Shown here: one piece after another, positions 53,631 to 62,778 of the stretch
How the letters are laid out: each line of letters opens with the position of its first letter
Numbering within the stretch: the stretch's first letter is position 1
Origin: UBA6168 sp041392505
GTDB lineage: Bacteria > Bacteroidota > Bacteroidia > Chitinophagales > Saprospiraceae
Reading direction: 5' to 3'
Assembly (NCBI GenBank): GCA_041392505.1
Contig: JAWKLX010000011.1
Span: forward strand, 62,001-126,000
Length of the DNA: 64,000 bases
The notes under the pieces: model-generated
The model's input: only the letters and a program-made list of their open reading frames with translations
Database searches by the model: none
What the model was told of the DNA's origin: nothing
Position numbers and translations under genes: made by a program

Positions 53631-53717
53631 TTAGTCCTTCTGTTCAATAATCTCGATGGCTTTGATGCCAAAATAAATGGCAGCCAAAACGAGGGTATAT
53701 GTGAGTGTGGCAGTCAT
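53631..53717 (-). CDS. Possible 28-residue membrane peptide
   Basis: The frame gives MTATLTYTLVLAAIYFGIKA followed by IEIIEQKD: one predicted membrane helix with a charged C-terminal end. It lies convergent to the glycosyltransferase gene. The composition looks selected, but no ribosome site or family is recognised. Confidence 0.35.
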   Translation of the reverse strand: MTATLTYTLVLAAIYFGIKAIEIIEQKD

Positions 53718-53954
53718 GTTTTAGTTCGTCAGTGTGGCAGTATAAATTTAAAAATGCTACCAGACTGGATGGTTAATTTTGTGCAAAGGTCGGAAGAGTT
53801 TCTTGAAAAATCAGAACGAACGACTTATTTCTTTCGCTGTTTTTGGCAAATCCTTCCCTCAACAAATAAACCCAAGTTGCGATAAATTATAAATCCATAA
53901 AATGCGGGGCAGGGTAAGTCCTATTTCATGGCAACCGCAAAAGTGCCCCTCTAT

Positions 53955-54003
53955 GGATTTTAAGGGGGAACGGGAGCTTTGCTCCCGTTCCCCCTTAAAA
54001 TCC
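53955..54003. terminator. Perfect palindrome, 23-bp stem
   Basis: GGATTTTAAGGGGGAACGGG and the following three bases (53955-53977) pair perfectly with 53981-54003 across a TTT loop. It lies between the 28-residue frame and the TIGR02757 gene. It lacks a T-run, so it may be a repeat and not an intrinsic terminator. Confidence 0.7.
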
Positions 54004-54099
54004 CTCTGGGCCGAGCAGGATGACGACAGATGATCTGAACACCATTCGGCCCAGAATTAATGAAACTTGATTTATCGCAACTTGAATTAATAAGAGAAC

Positions 54100-54867
54100 A
54101 TGCAAGACGACTTGAAGGCAATATTGGATGAGTGCGCCGAGAAATACAACCACCCCCGTTTTATCGAGAGCGACCCTATTTGCCTGCCCCACCGTTTTTC
54201 GAAAAAACAAGACATCGAAATCAGCGCTTTCTGGACGGCCATGCTGGCCTGGGGCCAGCGCAAAACCATCATTAATAAAGCCAATGAGCTGTTTGAAATG
54301 ATGGACAATGCCCCTTTTGATTTTATCAAAAACCATAAAGAAGAAGACCGAAAGCCCTTTCTATCTTTTAAACACCGCACCTTTCAGGCGACGGACACCC
54401 TTTATTTCTTGGAGTTCTTGCAGTGGTTTTACCAAAGACATGATTCTCTGGAAGATGCATTCTTAAAAAATTTGAAAAAGGGTGATGAGCACATCGGCAT
54501 GGCGCTGGAGGGGTTTCATGAGTTGTTCTTTTCCTTGCCCGATGCTCCGCTGCGGACTAAAAAACACCTCTCAACGCCGACCAGTAAATCGGCCTGTAAG
54601 CGCCTGAACATGTTCCTCCGATGGATGGTACGGCAAGACGACAAAGGCGTAGATTTCGGCATTTGGAAAAAAATAAAACCTGCCCAACTATTGATCCCTT
54701 TGGACGTTCATGTGGACCGGGTGGCAAGGAAGTTTGGATTGATTGAGCGAAAACAAACAGACTGGTTAACCGTTTTGGAACTGACCGAAAAATTGAGGCA
54801 GTTCGATGCAAATGACCCGGTGAAATACGATTTCGCCTTGTTTGGTTTGGGGGTATTGGAAAAGTAA
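54100..54867 (+). CDS. TIGR02757 (DUF2400) family protein
   Basis: The 255 residues match this Bacteroidota and Spirochaete family throughout: ESDPICLPHRFSKKQDIEIS near the start, FWTAMLAWGQRKTIINKANE, SFKHRTFQATDTLYFLEFLQ, the core SKSACKRLNMFLRWMVRQDD and PAQLLIPLDVHVDRVARKFG, and PVKYDFALFGLGVLE at the end. The helical, HhH-glycosylase-like look of the core (LNMFLRWMVR, LDVHVDRVA) suggests DNA or nucleotide binding, but the function is not established. Start at ATG 54100. Confidence 0.92.
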   Translation: MQDDLKAILDECAEKYNHPRFIESDPICLPHRFSKKQDIEISAFWTAMLAWGQRKTIINKANELFEMMDNAPFDFIKNHKEEDRKPFLSFKHRTFQATDTLYFLEFLQWFYQRHDSLEDAFLKNLKKGDEHIGMALEGFHELFFSLPDAPLRTKKHLSTPTSKSACKRLNMFLRWMVRQDDKGVDFGIWKKIKPAQLLIPLDVHVDRVARKFGLIERKQTDWLTVLELTEKLRQFDANDPVKYDFALFGLGVLEK

Positions 54868-55110
54868 ACCCAACTTCTTATCAACTTTGCCTTGTCAATT
54901 TCCCACAAATTTTTACCTGAAATAAGTAAGCATCGAACTCTTTTTATGAAAGGTCAAAAGAATGGTTTTATAGAACTGTTCTTTCTGTCTAGCGTTTAGC
55001 AGAATATGCAAATTAAAAAGATTGGATTTGCAAAGGACTGTTGATAGAAAGGTACAAGTTCAATAATTTTGAAACACCAATCCCCGGGAAAAGAAGCCAT
55101 CCCATTTTCA

Positions 55111-55681
55111 ATGCACGACATCGAACCATATCACCGCTGGCAGGACAAATACGAGTCTGTCAAAGACAAAAACTCCCCTTTTTTTGGAAGGGTCTACAAT
55201 GAGTTTGCCTACACTCAGAAAATCTATAATTACTTCATTCATCCATTTTGGGACAACTTCGGTTCATCCACCCTATACATGAAAATCTTGTACGCCGACT
55301 ATGAAAATGGGTACGCTATCTTCGAAATGCTCGGGGAGTGGAACGACTGCCTCCACAATGATGTGATGTACCTGAAAAGAGATGTGGTAGATGAACTTAT
55401 GCCCTACGGCATCAACAAGTTTGTCATCATTGCGGAGAATGTCCTCAACTTTCACGCTGGCGACGATGACTATTACGAGGAATGGTACGATGATGTGAAA
55501 GACGAAGGGGGTGGGTCTGCTTAATTAACTTGCTGCCCACGTTGAAGAAGAAATGGAGGAGGTCAAACTGAAATTTTACCTGAACTACGGCGGCCCGTTC
55601 AACGACATCAACTGGCGGGCATTTACTCCTCAGAGCTTGTTGTTTAAAGTGGAAAATACGTTGGTGAAAAGGTTGGGGTAA
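55111..55681 (+). pseudogene. Hypothetical protein, two homopolymer frameshifts
   Basis: The first part (ATG 55111) begins MHDIEPYHRWQDKYESVKDK and runs to YYEEWYDDVKDEGG near 55511. Removing one G from the GGGGG at about 55507-55511 continues as WVCLINLLP, and adding one C at CCC near 55537 continues as HVEEEMEEVKLKFYLNYGG and ends with SLLFKVENTLVKRLG at 55681. The joined 190-residue protein is coherent and acidic. The family is not recognised. Single-base homopolymer lesions suggest sequencing errors; a real double mutation is possible. Confidence 0.6.
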
Positions 55682-55713
55682 AATGTATTGGTGTCTTATC
55701 GTGGGTGCGAATA

Positions 55714-55759
55714 AAATTGCGAAAGGCGGCGGTTTTAAACCGCCGCCTTTCGCAATTTT
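55714..55759. terminator. Bidirectional terminator (GGCGGCGG stem)
   Basis: AAATTGCGAAAGGCGGCGG pairs perfectly with CCGCCGCCTTTCGCAATTT across a TTTTAAA loop. A T-rich run follows on both strands. It lies between the convergent frameshifted gene and the pyrophosphatase gene. Confidence 0.9.
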
Positions 55760-55763
55760 AGCC

Positions 55764-56489
55764 TTAAAGCCCTTTTAAAATCTCCTGCTGTCTTTGCCCG
55801 AAATTCATCGCTTCAACTAGGGTCAAGGACATCACATCTTCCAAATCTCCATAAGCTTCTGCGTAGTCCTTTTGGCTGGCCCGGATGACCTCAAGTGCTT
55901 CTTCCCGACCGTAAACATGGGTGATCTCACACTGCTGCAAAGTGCCAGGTAGTTGTTTGTAGGTGAGGAAATAATGCTTCAAACGATTGACAATGCTGGA
56001 GGGTAGCTGCGATACATCGTTCCAATTGCCGTATACATCATCGGAATTCAGTACGGCGATGATTTTGTCGTCGGCCTCGCCATTGTCGATCATGCGGAAG
56101 CCACCAATAGGGATGGCCTTAACGATGATGTCGCCGTGGGTAATTTCCCTTTCGGTCAGCACACAAATATCGAGCGGGTCGTCGTCGCCGAGGATGTCAG
56201 TGCGGCCTGTTTTTTCCATGCAAAGATTGGCAACGTGCTGTTTGCAATACGTCTGTGGGATGAAGCCGTAGAGAGCGGGGACGATATTGGAAAATTTCTG
56301 TGGGCGGTCGACTTTAAGGTATCCGGTCTTTTTGTCCACTTCGTATTTGACCGTATCGGAAGGAATGATTTCAATAAAAGAGGTGACCACTTCAGGGGCC
56401 TTTTCGCCGATCTCAATGCCGTGCCACGGGTGCGACTTGTAGCGCAGCCCGATCATTTTCCATATTTTTTGAAATGCTTCTTTATTCAT
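55764..56489 (-). CDS. ppa: Inorganic pyrophosphatase (family I)
   Basis: The enzyme hydrolyses pyrophosphate in the cytosol and pulls biosynthetic reactions forward. The 241-residue protein shows VTSFIEIIPSDTVKYEVDKK, YGFIPQTYC near 78, and the metal-binding DILGDDDPLDICVLTERE near 98-115, then GGFRMIDNGEADDKIIAVL with the second Asp cluster. KHYFLTYKQLPG follows. The N- and C-terminal extensions are usual in Bacteroidota enzymes. A TAGCTTTG box (56565-56572 on the minus strand) lies about 75 nt upstream. Start at ATG 56489. Confidence 0.96.
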   Translation of the reverse strand: MNKEAFQKIWKMIGLRYKSHPWHGIEIGEKAPEVVTSFIEIIPSDTVKYEVDKKTGYLKVDRPQKFSNIVPALYGFIPQTYCKQHVANLCMEKTGRTDILGDDDPLDICVLTEREITHGDIIVKAIPIGGFRMIDNGEADDKIIAVLNSDDVYGNWNDVSQLPSSIVNRLKHYFLTYKQLPGTLQQCEITHVYGREEALEVIRASQKDYAEAYGDLEDVMSLTLVEAMNFGQRQQEILKGL

Positions 56490-56564
56490 TTTATTAAAAG
56501 TGTTCAGTGAGTCATCAATCTTACTCTACCTAACATTCCAGATTGATTTTTTCAAAATTGGCCG

Positions 56565-56572
56565 CAAAGCTA
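56565..56572 (-). promoter_or_regulatory. Possible -7 box (TAGCTTTG) for ppa
   Basis: Full TAnnTTTG match on the minus strand, 76 nt before the ppa ATG. No TTG is seen 19-21 nt upstream. Confidence 0.35.
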
Positions 56573-56808
56573 AAGGTTCTACCCGCTAATTGTTACGGAT
56601 AAAGCATTTCCCCCAGTAAAGAACTTTTGATTTGAGACTCGTTTTTAGAGCCCGCTCCAATCCTTGAGTGGGCAACCTGAGATTTACCTGGCGTTTATAA
56701 GCGGTTGATTATCAATTTTGTGGGTAGATGTTTTTGGGCTTGTTTTTCTTTTCTCCTTAAACCTTGCTATTTTCACCGAACATTCCTCAACCATTAAATT
56801 TCAATACT

Positions 56809-58170
56809 ATGTTCAGTTCAGTTAAACGATTGTTATTTGGAGCAAAAGCCGTCGCTAAATCAGCCGCCGACAAGGCCGTCGAAGCAGGCAAAGAAGTCGG
56901 TGAAGACTTCGTTGATGCCGCTGGCGATGCATTTGAAAAAGCAAAAGATACCGTCGCTGATGTCGGTGAAGACCTCATGGATAAGGCATCCGACATGGCA
57001 GGAAAAGCTATGGTAAAGGGTAGCGAGTTAGCTGATCGGGCTGCAGGCCTTGCCAAAGCTGCCAGTGAAAAAGCCAAAGACGTTGGAGGGGAAGTGTTTG
57101 AGAAAGCAAAGGATGCCGCTAGCAGCGCAGCTGAAAAAGGCAGCGACCTAGCGGAAAAGGCCAGTGAAAAAGCGACCAAAATTCACAGCGAATTGATGGG
57201 TGAAGCAAAAGAAGTGGCCAACGAATTCGAAGCCGCAGGAAGTGACCTGACCGATCAGGCAACGGAGATGGCAGAAGAGGCCAGTGAAGAAGTATTGGAG
57301 CTTAGCAGCGACTTCATGGACGAAGCTGCAGATACTGGCAAAACGATCACTGAAACCACAAGTAGTTCTTTCGATTCAGCGGCGGAAATGGCTGAAAACA
57401 TTGGTAGTAAAATACTCGACAAAGGAGGTAGTTTCGCTGAAAATGTCGGTAGCAAAGTAATAGATGCAGGCAGTGGTGCAGCGGAGAAAGTAGGTGGAAT
57501 TGCCGAAAATATAGGTAGTAAAATTTTGGATGCAGGAAGCGGTGTGGCGGGCAAGGCCAGTCATATTGCAGAAGATGTCGGCAGTAAAATATTGGATAAA
57601 GGTAGTGACCTTGCCAACAAAGCCGCAGGTGTTGCCGAAAACCTTGGCAGCGCAGCATTAGCTGGTGGGGCGGCAGCGTTCGATAAATTTGGTGAGACAG
57701 CTGATAAAGTAGGGGATGCTATTTTTGACAAGGGAGGTGAGGCATTGGAAAGAGCCAAAAATCTTGCAGGTGACGTAGGCTCAAAAATCTCCAATGCAGC
57801 GGAAGACCTGTTCAACAAAGCACAAGAAGAAGCGGCCCGCTCCGGCGAATCCGCCGATAGTTTGATCGACTCCGCCAAAAAAATGGCACAAAAGCTCGAA
57901 GACAAAATCACTGGCAACAACGCCAAATTTGCCGATACGCCGATGGATGTGGGGGGCAGCGAACTCAAGAAGCACGAAAGCTTCTGGGACAAAGCCGAAA
58001 AATACGCTGATGGCGATTATCAAATGCAAGGCAAAAAGCCCAAAGAGGGCGATTTGTCAATTGGTAAAAACCCGGACTACAAAGCACCTGAGAAAGGAAC
58101 GGTCAAAGGATTCGACGACTTGGATGGGGACGGTGATGAACTGATAGATGATGCAATCATAGAGGAATAG
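56809..58170 (+). CDS. LEA-like amphipathic repeat protein
   Basis: The 453-residue protein is nearly all helix-forming, with Ala/Lys/Glu/Asp repeats such as KAVEAGKEVGEDFVDAAGDA and DMAGKAMVKGSELADRAAGL. Residues 195-290 hold four 22-residue units, AENIGSKILDKGGSFAENV-like and AENVGSKVIDAGSGAAEKV-like. It resembles late-embryogenesis-abundant group 3 or apolipophorin-type proteins, which coat lipid or protect proteins in desiccation and freezing. The last 75 residues (YADGDYQMQGKKPKEG, FDDLDGDGDELIDD) are acidic and separate. There is no signal peptide. Function is inference from repeat type. Start at ATG 56809. Confidence 0.75.
   Translation: MFSSVKRLLFGAKAVAKSAADKAVEAGKEVGEDFVDAAGDAFEKAKDTVADVGEDLMDKASDMAGKAMVKGSELADRAAGLAKAASEKAKDVGGEVFEKAKDAASSAAEKGSDLAEKASEKATKIHSELMGEAKEVANEFEAAGSDLTDQATEMAEEASEEVLELSSDFMDEAADTGKTITETTSSSFDSAAEMAENIGSKILDKGGSFAENVGSKVIDAGSGAAEKVGGIAENIGSKILDAGSGVAGKASHIAEDVGSKILDKGSDLANKAAGVAENLGSAALAGGAAAFDKFGETADKVGDAIFDKGGEALERAKNLAGDVGSKISNAAEDLFNKAQEEAARSGESADSLIDSAKKMAQKLEDKITGNNAKFADTPMDVGGSELKKHESFWDKAEKYADGDYQMQGKKPKEGDLSIGKNPDYKAPEKGTVKGFDDLDGDGDELIDDAIIEE
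57386..57650 (+). repeat. 66-bp tandem coding repeats in the LEA-like gene
   Basis: Four degenerate units, with a GAAAACATTGGTAGTAAAAT-like core, encode the 22-residue AENIGSKILD helix repeats. The period of 22 residues equals two 11-residue amphipathic turns. Confidence 0.6.
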
Positions 58171-58263
58171 AAGGGGCGAAGGTTAGCTCGTTTCACTGTC
58201 AGGAGGCAGATGAAATCTCGTCTGACTTCTGAGCTCTCCGCAAGTTTTCAACTAAAAGAGCAA

Positions 58264-58947
58264 ATGAAAAAAGTAATCAAGTTATCATTCATTTTTGTTT
58301 TGTTCTCTTTCACTTTCGTTGCCAAACACGAAAAACCGCTAAATCAAGTTAGGGGCAAAATAAAGTTGAGGGAATGTTCTGATACCATTGGGAAAGGTGT
58401 TGGCTACAATAAAGATGGCACCGAGATCCTGCATTCCAACGACCCGATGGCCAAACCGGAAATGAATGTCATTGTCAGCTTGCACCCCTTGGATTTTACA
58501 CCTGAACTGACTCCCACTCCTGATGCCATCATTAGCCAAAAAGAACAAACCTTTCTACCGCTTGTACTGCCAGTTGTCGTTGGCTCAAAGGTTCATTTTT
58601 TAAATGAAGATGAATTTTTTCACAACGTTCAATCGTATACGCCTAAATCCCGGTTCAGCATTGGCAGGCGGGCGCCCGGTATTTCCTATAGCCAAAAAAT
58701 AATTAAGGCGGGCGTCATAAACCTCCTCTGCGATATTCACTCGCATATGAATGCCGTGATTCTTTCTTTGGAAACGCCCTACTTTGTCAGGACTGCAGCT
58801 AATGGCACATTCTCCTTGGATGGCTTGCCAAATGGCCGTTACCGACTCAATATTTTCCATCCGAATTGTGGTGAAATAACCGACGAAATAACACTCTCCG
58901 GCGGGGAGGTATTTACCGTTGATTATGACTATTCCGTCAAACCCTAA
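58264..58947 (+). CDS. Secreted cupredoxin-like copper protein
   Basis: The 227-residue product has a signal peptide (KVIKLSFIFVLFSFTFVA). A plastocyanin-like core holds VPVVVGSKVHFLNEDEFFHN-type strand with the His of FFHNVQSYTP, then VINLLCDIHSHMNAVIL with Cys, two His and Met, the type 1 copper ligand order. It ends with a carboxypeptidase-regulatory-like fold (GTFSLDGLPNGRYRLNIFHP, then DEITLSGGEVFTVDYDY). The layout matches methylamine-utilisation-type secreted proteins. It would act in electron transfer or copper handling. It is followed by a porin-like gene. The ATG at 58264 opens the signal peptide. Confidence 0.8.
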   Translation: MKKVIKLSFIFVLFSFTFVAKHEKPLNQVRGKIKLRECSDTIGKGVGYNKDGTEILHSNDPMAKPEMNVIVSLHPLDFTPELTPTPDAIISQKEQTFLPLVLPVVVGSKVHFLNEDEFFHNVQSYTPKSRFSIGRRAPGISYSQKIIKAGVINLLCDIHSHMNAVILSLETPYFVRTAANGTFSLDGLPNGRYRLNIFHPNCGEITDEITLSGGEVFTVDYDYSVKP

Positions 58948-59148
58948 TTTGCTTATCTGTAACAAGTAAGATTTTAAAATTTATCTGTTCGAGATAATTG
59001 AGGGTTTAATTTTTTTGCCTCATAAATTTCCTCAACTTTATTTTTCAAATGCACAACCTTGCCCGTGTCGACTTTGAGGAATCCTAAATAGATCAAGAGT
59101 AAGTTTGATTTTTACCAAGGCTTTAAAAGCCTGCAACTTTTTGAAAAT

Positions 59149-60351
59149 ATGAAGCCTCGTCCTTTTTTGATTTCATTCATTTTGCTAAATGCTGGCATTT
59201 TATTTTCCCAGACAGATGTCCAATTTAATGTGCTGGGGGACTTAGGATTTTCAATTGCTGGTGATAAATCGCATTATTATTACAATGAAATTGACCAAGA
59301 CCATACGGCTGCCAGAATTAAATTGTCGCAATTAAATTTAATAGCAAAAATTAATTTTGATGAGCAGTGGAGTTTTAATACCCGCTTGTTATTGGAAAGG
59401 GATAAAGACCTGAGTTTTGATAAATTCCAGATTCCCCAATTGAATTTACAATGGCTTTCCAAACAGCGAAAAATTGGTTTGACCGCCGGCATTTTTACAA
59501 ACCCTTTTGGGTCGTTTAATGAAAAACAATTATCCACAGAACGGGATTTTATCGGCCTTCCTTTAGCGTACGCTTTTTATGTCAATATTTCCGATAAAAT
59601 AGGTTTCATGGAAGGAATGGGGGATGTCAATAAAACAGCTATTGACGGATCTGTGCAATGGGGCTCTTCCATTATTTATTATGGTGGTTATTCGGCGGGA
59701 ACCCTTTTTAGTTGGAATATAATACCTGCCAAAATAAATTGGAAAATAGCGTTGGTCACTGGCGCTTCCAACTTGCAGAAGCGATTTAACGATCCTTTAA
59801 ATATTGGCCTCGTTTCACGCCTAAAAACTCAACCCACTTATTTTTGGGAACAAGGTTTTTCGGTCAGCCACGGCTCCTTTTTGAGAAATTCGGAAGTGAG
59901 CAATCAATTAAATAATTTGGGTCAATTCCGCCAGACCATTATTGGGACAGATTATAAATTGGGTTATGGTTTTTTTGAATTTTCCGGTGAAATTATGTGG
60001 GCACATTATTCTGCTCCGGTATTTATTTTTGAGGACAATTCTTTTGAATCGGCTACGGATCAGCACCCACAAAGATTAAATAATGTGGCGGCTTATCTTG
60101 ATGTAAAATACGAGCCCCCCTTTTTACAAGGGAGCTATTTTGCGTACAGAATCGACGGGTTGGCTTTTGGTGAAAATGATAATGACAATGAGCCTTGGGA
60201 CAATGATGTGCTCCGGCATTCAATAGCAATGGGTTATCATATCACGCAGAATTTTTTGATCCGTGTAATGGCCTCCACCCAACATGTTGAGACTAAAAAA
60301 TGGGGTCAAGGACAACGTACATTTCAAGTGATGTTGACGGGGCATTATTAA
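59149..60351 (+). CDS. Outer-membrane porin-like beta-barrel
   Basis: The 400-residue protein has a signal peptide (RPFLISFILLNAGILFSQ) followed by alternating beta strands: LSQLNLIAKINFDEQWSFNT, LNLQWLSKQRKIGLTAGIFT and NPFGSFNEKQ, then YKLGYGFFEFSGEIMWAHYS near 275, and ends with QVMLTGHY, a terminal aromatic as for outer-membrane barrels. Phosphate-selective-porin-like length. It follows the cupredoxin gene by about 200 nt and precedes the TPR-cyclase gene by 52 nt. Substrate not known. Confidence 0.75.
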   Translation: MKPRPFLISFILLNAGILFSQTDVQFNVLGDLGFSIAGDKSHYYYNEIDQDHTAARIKLSQLNLIAKINFDEQWSFNTRLLLERDKDLSFDKFQIPQLNLQWLSKQRKIGLTAGIFTNPFGSFNEKQLSTERDFIGLPLAYAFYVNISDKIGFMEGMGDVNKTAIDGSVQWGSSIIYYGGYSAGTLFSWNIIPAKINWKIALVTGASNLQKRFNDPLNIGLVSRLKTQPTYFWEQGFSVSHGSFLRNSEVSNQLNNLGQFRQTIIGTDYKLGYGFFEFSGEIMWAHYSAPVFIFEDNSFESATDQHPQRLNNVAAYLDVKYEPPFLQGSYFAYRIDGLAFGENDNDNEPWDNDVLRHSIAMGYHITQNFLIRVMASTQHVETKKWGQGQRTFQVMLTGHY

Positions 60352-60403
60352 TTTTTTTTGACCAAATTAATTTATTTCTGTTCAATTAATTTATTCCAAT
60401 AAA

Positions 60404-62698
60404 TTGAAATATAAACATATTCTGATATTTAGTTTTTTGTTGCCTTTAATAGTTGCCAAGCTATTTGGACAGACGACGCCATACCTGCTTGGAGAAATGC
60501 CAGCGGTTTTTCAAAAAATAGAAAATAAATTATTGGAAGAAGATCTTGACACTGTTTTTCAATTATGTTCAAGACTGGTAGAAGGTGAACAAAACCCTCT
60601 AATAAAAGGCATCGCTTATTTTTATCAAGGAGAGGCCGCAGCATTGATGAATGACTTTCAATCCGCCTCGGAATCTTTTGACAATGCGATAAAAATATTC
60701 AAAGCAACCGATTTTAAAAAAGGCTTGGCAATGGCCTATTGCAAAAATGGCGATCTGTATTTTTATCAAAGTGAATTGTTCAAAGCAGATTCCATGTATG
60801 ACCAATCTATAACGTTGGCTGAAAAAGTTGGATTAAACGAAGTCCTCGCCGATGCGTATCAGAATAAAGCAATGATTTATACCGATTTTCAGGATGCGGA
60901 ATCGGCAATGGATAATTCAAAAAAATCCTTAAAAGTATCCTATTTTTTAAACGACCTGAACCGGATTAAAAACATGCTAAATCAGATAGCAACTAATTAC
61001 CATTCGCTGGGAGAATTGGATTCCGCTATTGTTTATTTTCAAAAAACAATTGATTTGAAAAATAAGAACCAAGACCCAGAAGGTTTGATTGGTGATTACA
61101 GTGCATTGGGTAATTTATACCGCCAAAGAGGCTCTTATCAGCAAGCACAAGAACAATTAATTAAAGGATTAAAAATAGCAGAAATAGAAAAGGATACTTT
61201 TTCAATGATGACCCTTTTTTCGGAAATAGGAGATGTGTATGCAGCGCAGGAAGGTTGGGAAAAGGCTGAGGGGCATTACCGTAAATCGCTTGATTTGGCA
61301 AGGTCTAAAAACAGGCAATTTGTGGAAGCGGGGTGTTTGAATAAATTGGGAAATATTTATCATTTGCAAGGGGAAGAATCCGCCGCTATTGAAAACTATG
61401 AGCTCGCCCTGAAAATATATGAACAGATAAATAGCAAAATAAATGCGGCGGATGTTCAGATCAGTCTGAGCAAAATTTATAAAGAAGGAAATCAACTGGA
61501 AAAGGCAAAAATTTATTTATTGGAGGCGTTGGATGCTAGAACTCAATCGGCCGATAAATTGAGTATTTTGACGGTAAAAATGGCGTTGGCAGAAATAGAA
61601 ATAATGACCGGTAACCGAAAGAAAGGGGTTGAGCTGATAAAAGAATGTTTGCCCGAATATGAAGAAATGGAAGATCAGGAAGGGCTGAAAAATGCTTATT
61701 TCTTGCTATCGGAATCTTATGCAAAATCCAATGATTATAAATTGGCTTTCGAATATTTTCAGGCCTATAAGAATTTAAGTGATAGCCTTTTATCGATAGA
61801 GCGAACCAAAGCCATCAATGAATTGGACCTGCTTTATACCACCGAAAAAAAGGACAAAGAAATAGCCCAACAAAAAGCGGCCATTGAGAAGCAGCAATTG
61901 GCCACTAAAGAGCGGAATAAGCGGTACTTGTTGTTGGCCGCTTTGGGAAGCTTAATTCTTTTGTCTGTGATAATCGGCTTGCTTTATAGCCGAAAACTCA
62001 ACCGCCAACTCACAACTAAAAATAGTTTGATCGAATCACAAAAAGTCGAAATTGAATCGGAGCGGAACCGTGCGGAGGGGCTTCTGCTAAATGTCCTTCC
62101 CGAAACCGTTGCCAATGAGCTGAAACAAAAGGGTCATGCAACACCCGAACATTATGATTCGGTGACGGTCTTATTCACTGATTTTGAGGGCTTTACTAAA
62201 ATCGCTTCGTCCCTTTCCCCCACGCAAGTAGTGAATGAGCTCAATGAATGTTTTCTAAAATTTGATGAAATAGCCGAGAAATATAACCTTGAAAAAATAA
62301 AAACCATTGGCGATGCATACATGTGTGCCGGTGGCCTTCCGGTGAGGAACAAAACTCATCCGTTGGATGCAATTTCTGCGGCAAAAGAAATGTTGGCATT
62401 TGTTGAAAAACGTAATGGCAAACTGGCTGCGGAGGGAAAGCCAATCTGGCCAATCCGCATCGGCATTCATACGGGCGAATTGGTGGCCGGAGTGGTCGGA
62501 AGCAAAAAATTTGCTTACGATATATGGGGCGATACCGTCAACGTGGCCAGCAGGATAGAAAGCAATGCAGGGGCAGGACAAATCAATATTTCAGAAGCCA
62601 CTTATAAATTGGCAGGCGATAAATTCCACTGCCGATTCAGGGGGGAGATAGAGGTGAAAAACAAAGGGGCTATGGGGATGTATATTGTTGATGTTTAA
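60404..62698 (+). CDS. TPR-class III adenylate/guanylate cyclase
   Basis: The 764-residue protein has a signal-like start (HILIFSFLLPLIVAKLFGQ), about ten TPR units over residues 30-470 (AYFYQGEAAALMNDFQSASE, EKAEGHYRKSLDLARSKN), a membrane segment at about 507-528 (YLLLAALGSLILLSVIIGLL), a coiled coil and the cyclase domain from 570. The catalytic metal sites are in VTVLFTDFEGFTKIA (Asp near 592) and KTIGDAYMCAGGLP (Asp near 636), with the WGDTVNVASRIESNA transition-state Asn/Arg. It probably senses an envelope signal through the TPR part and makes cAMP or cGMP. The start is TTG at 60404; no ATG fits. Confidence 0.9.
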   Translation: MKYKHILIFSFLLPLIVAKLFGQTTPYLLGEMPAVFQKIENKLLEEDLDTVFQLCSRLVEGEQNPLIKGIAYFYQGEAAALMNDFQSASESFDNAIKIFKATDFKKGLAMAYCKNGDLYFYQSELFKADSMYDQSITLAEKVGLNEVLADAYQNKAMIYTDFQDAESAMDNSKKSLKVSYFLNDLNRIKNMLNQIATNYHSLGELDSAIVYFQKTIDLKNKNQDPEGLIGDYSALGNLYRQRGSYQQAQEQLIKGLKIAEIEKDTFSMMTLFSEIGDVYAAQEGWEKAEGHYRKSLDLARSKNRQFVEAGCLNKLGNIYHLQGEESAAIENYELALKIYEQINSKINAADVQISLSKIYKEGNQLEKAKIYLLEALDARTQSADKLSILTVKMALAEIEIMTGNRKKGVELIKECLPEYEEMEDQEGLKNAYFLLSESYAKSNDYKLAFEYFQAYKNLSDSLLSIERTKAINELDLLYTTEKKDKEIAQQKAAIEKQQLATKERNKRYLLLAALGSLILLSVIIGLLYSRKLNRQLTTKNSLIESQKVEIESERNRAEGLLLNVLPETVANELKQKGHATPEHYDSVTVLFTDFEGFTKIASSLSPTQVVNELNECFLKFDEIAEKYNLEKIKTIGDAYMCAGGLPVRNKTHPLDAISAAKEMLAFVEKRNGKLAAEGKPIWPIRIGIHTGELVAGVVGSKKFAYDIWGDTVNVASRIESNAGAGQINISEATYKLAGDKFHCRFRGEIEVKNKGAMGMYIVDV

Positions 62699-62778
62699 TG
62701 TGGAATTATAGCAGGAAGGACAGGATAACTGCATTTTAGGGTGAATATTTCCAAAATTTGCCTTTGCCAAAATTTGAA

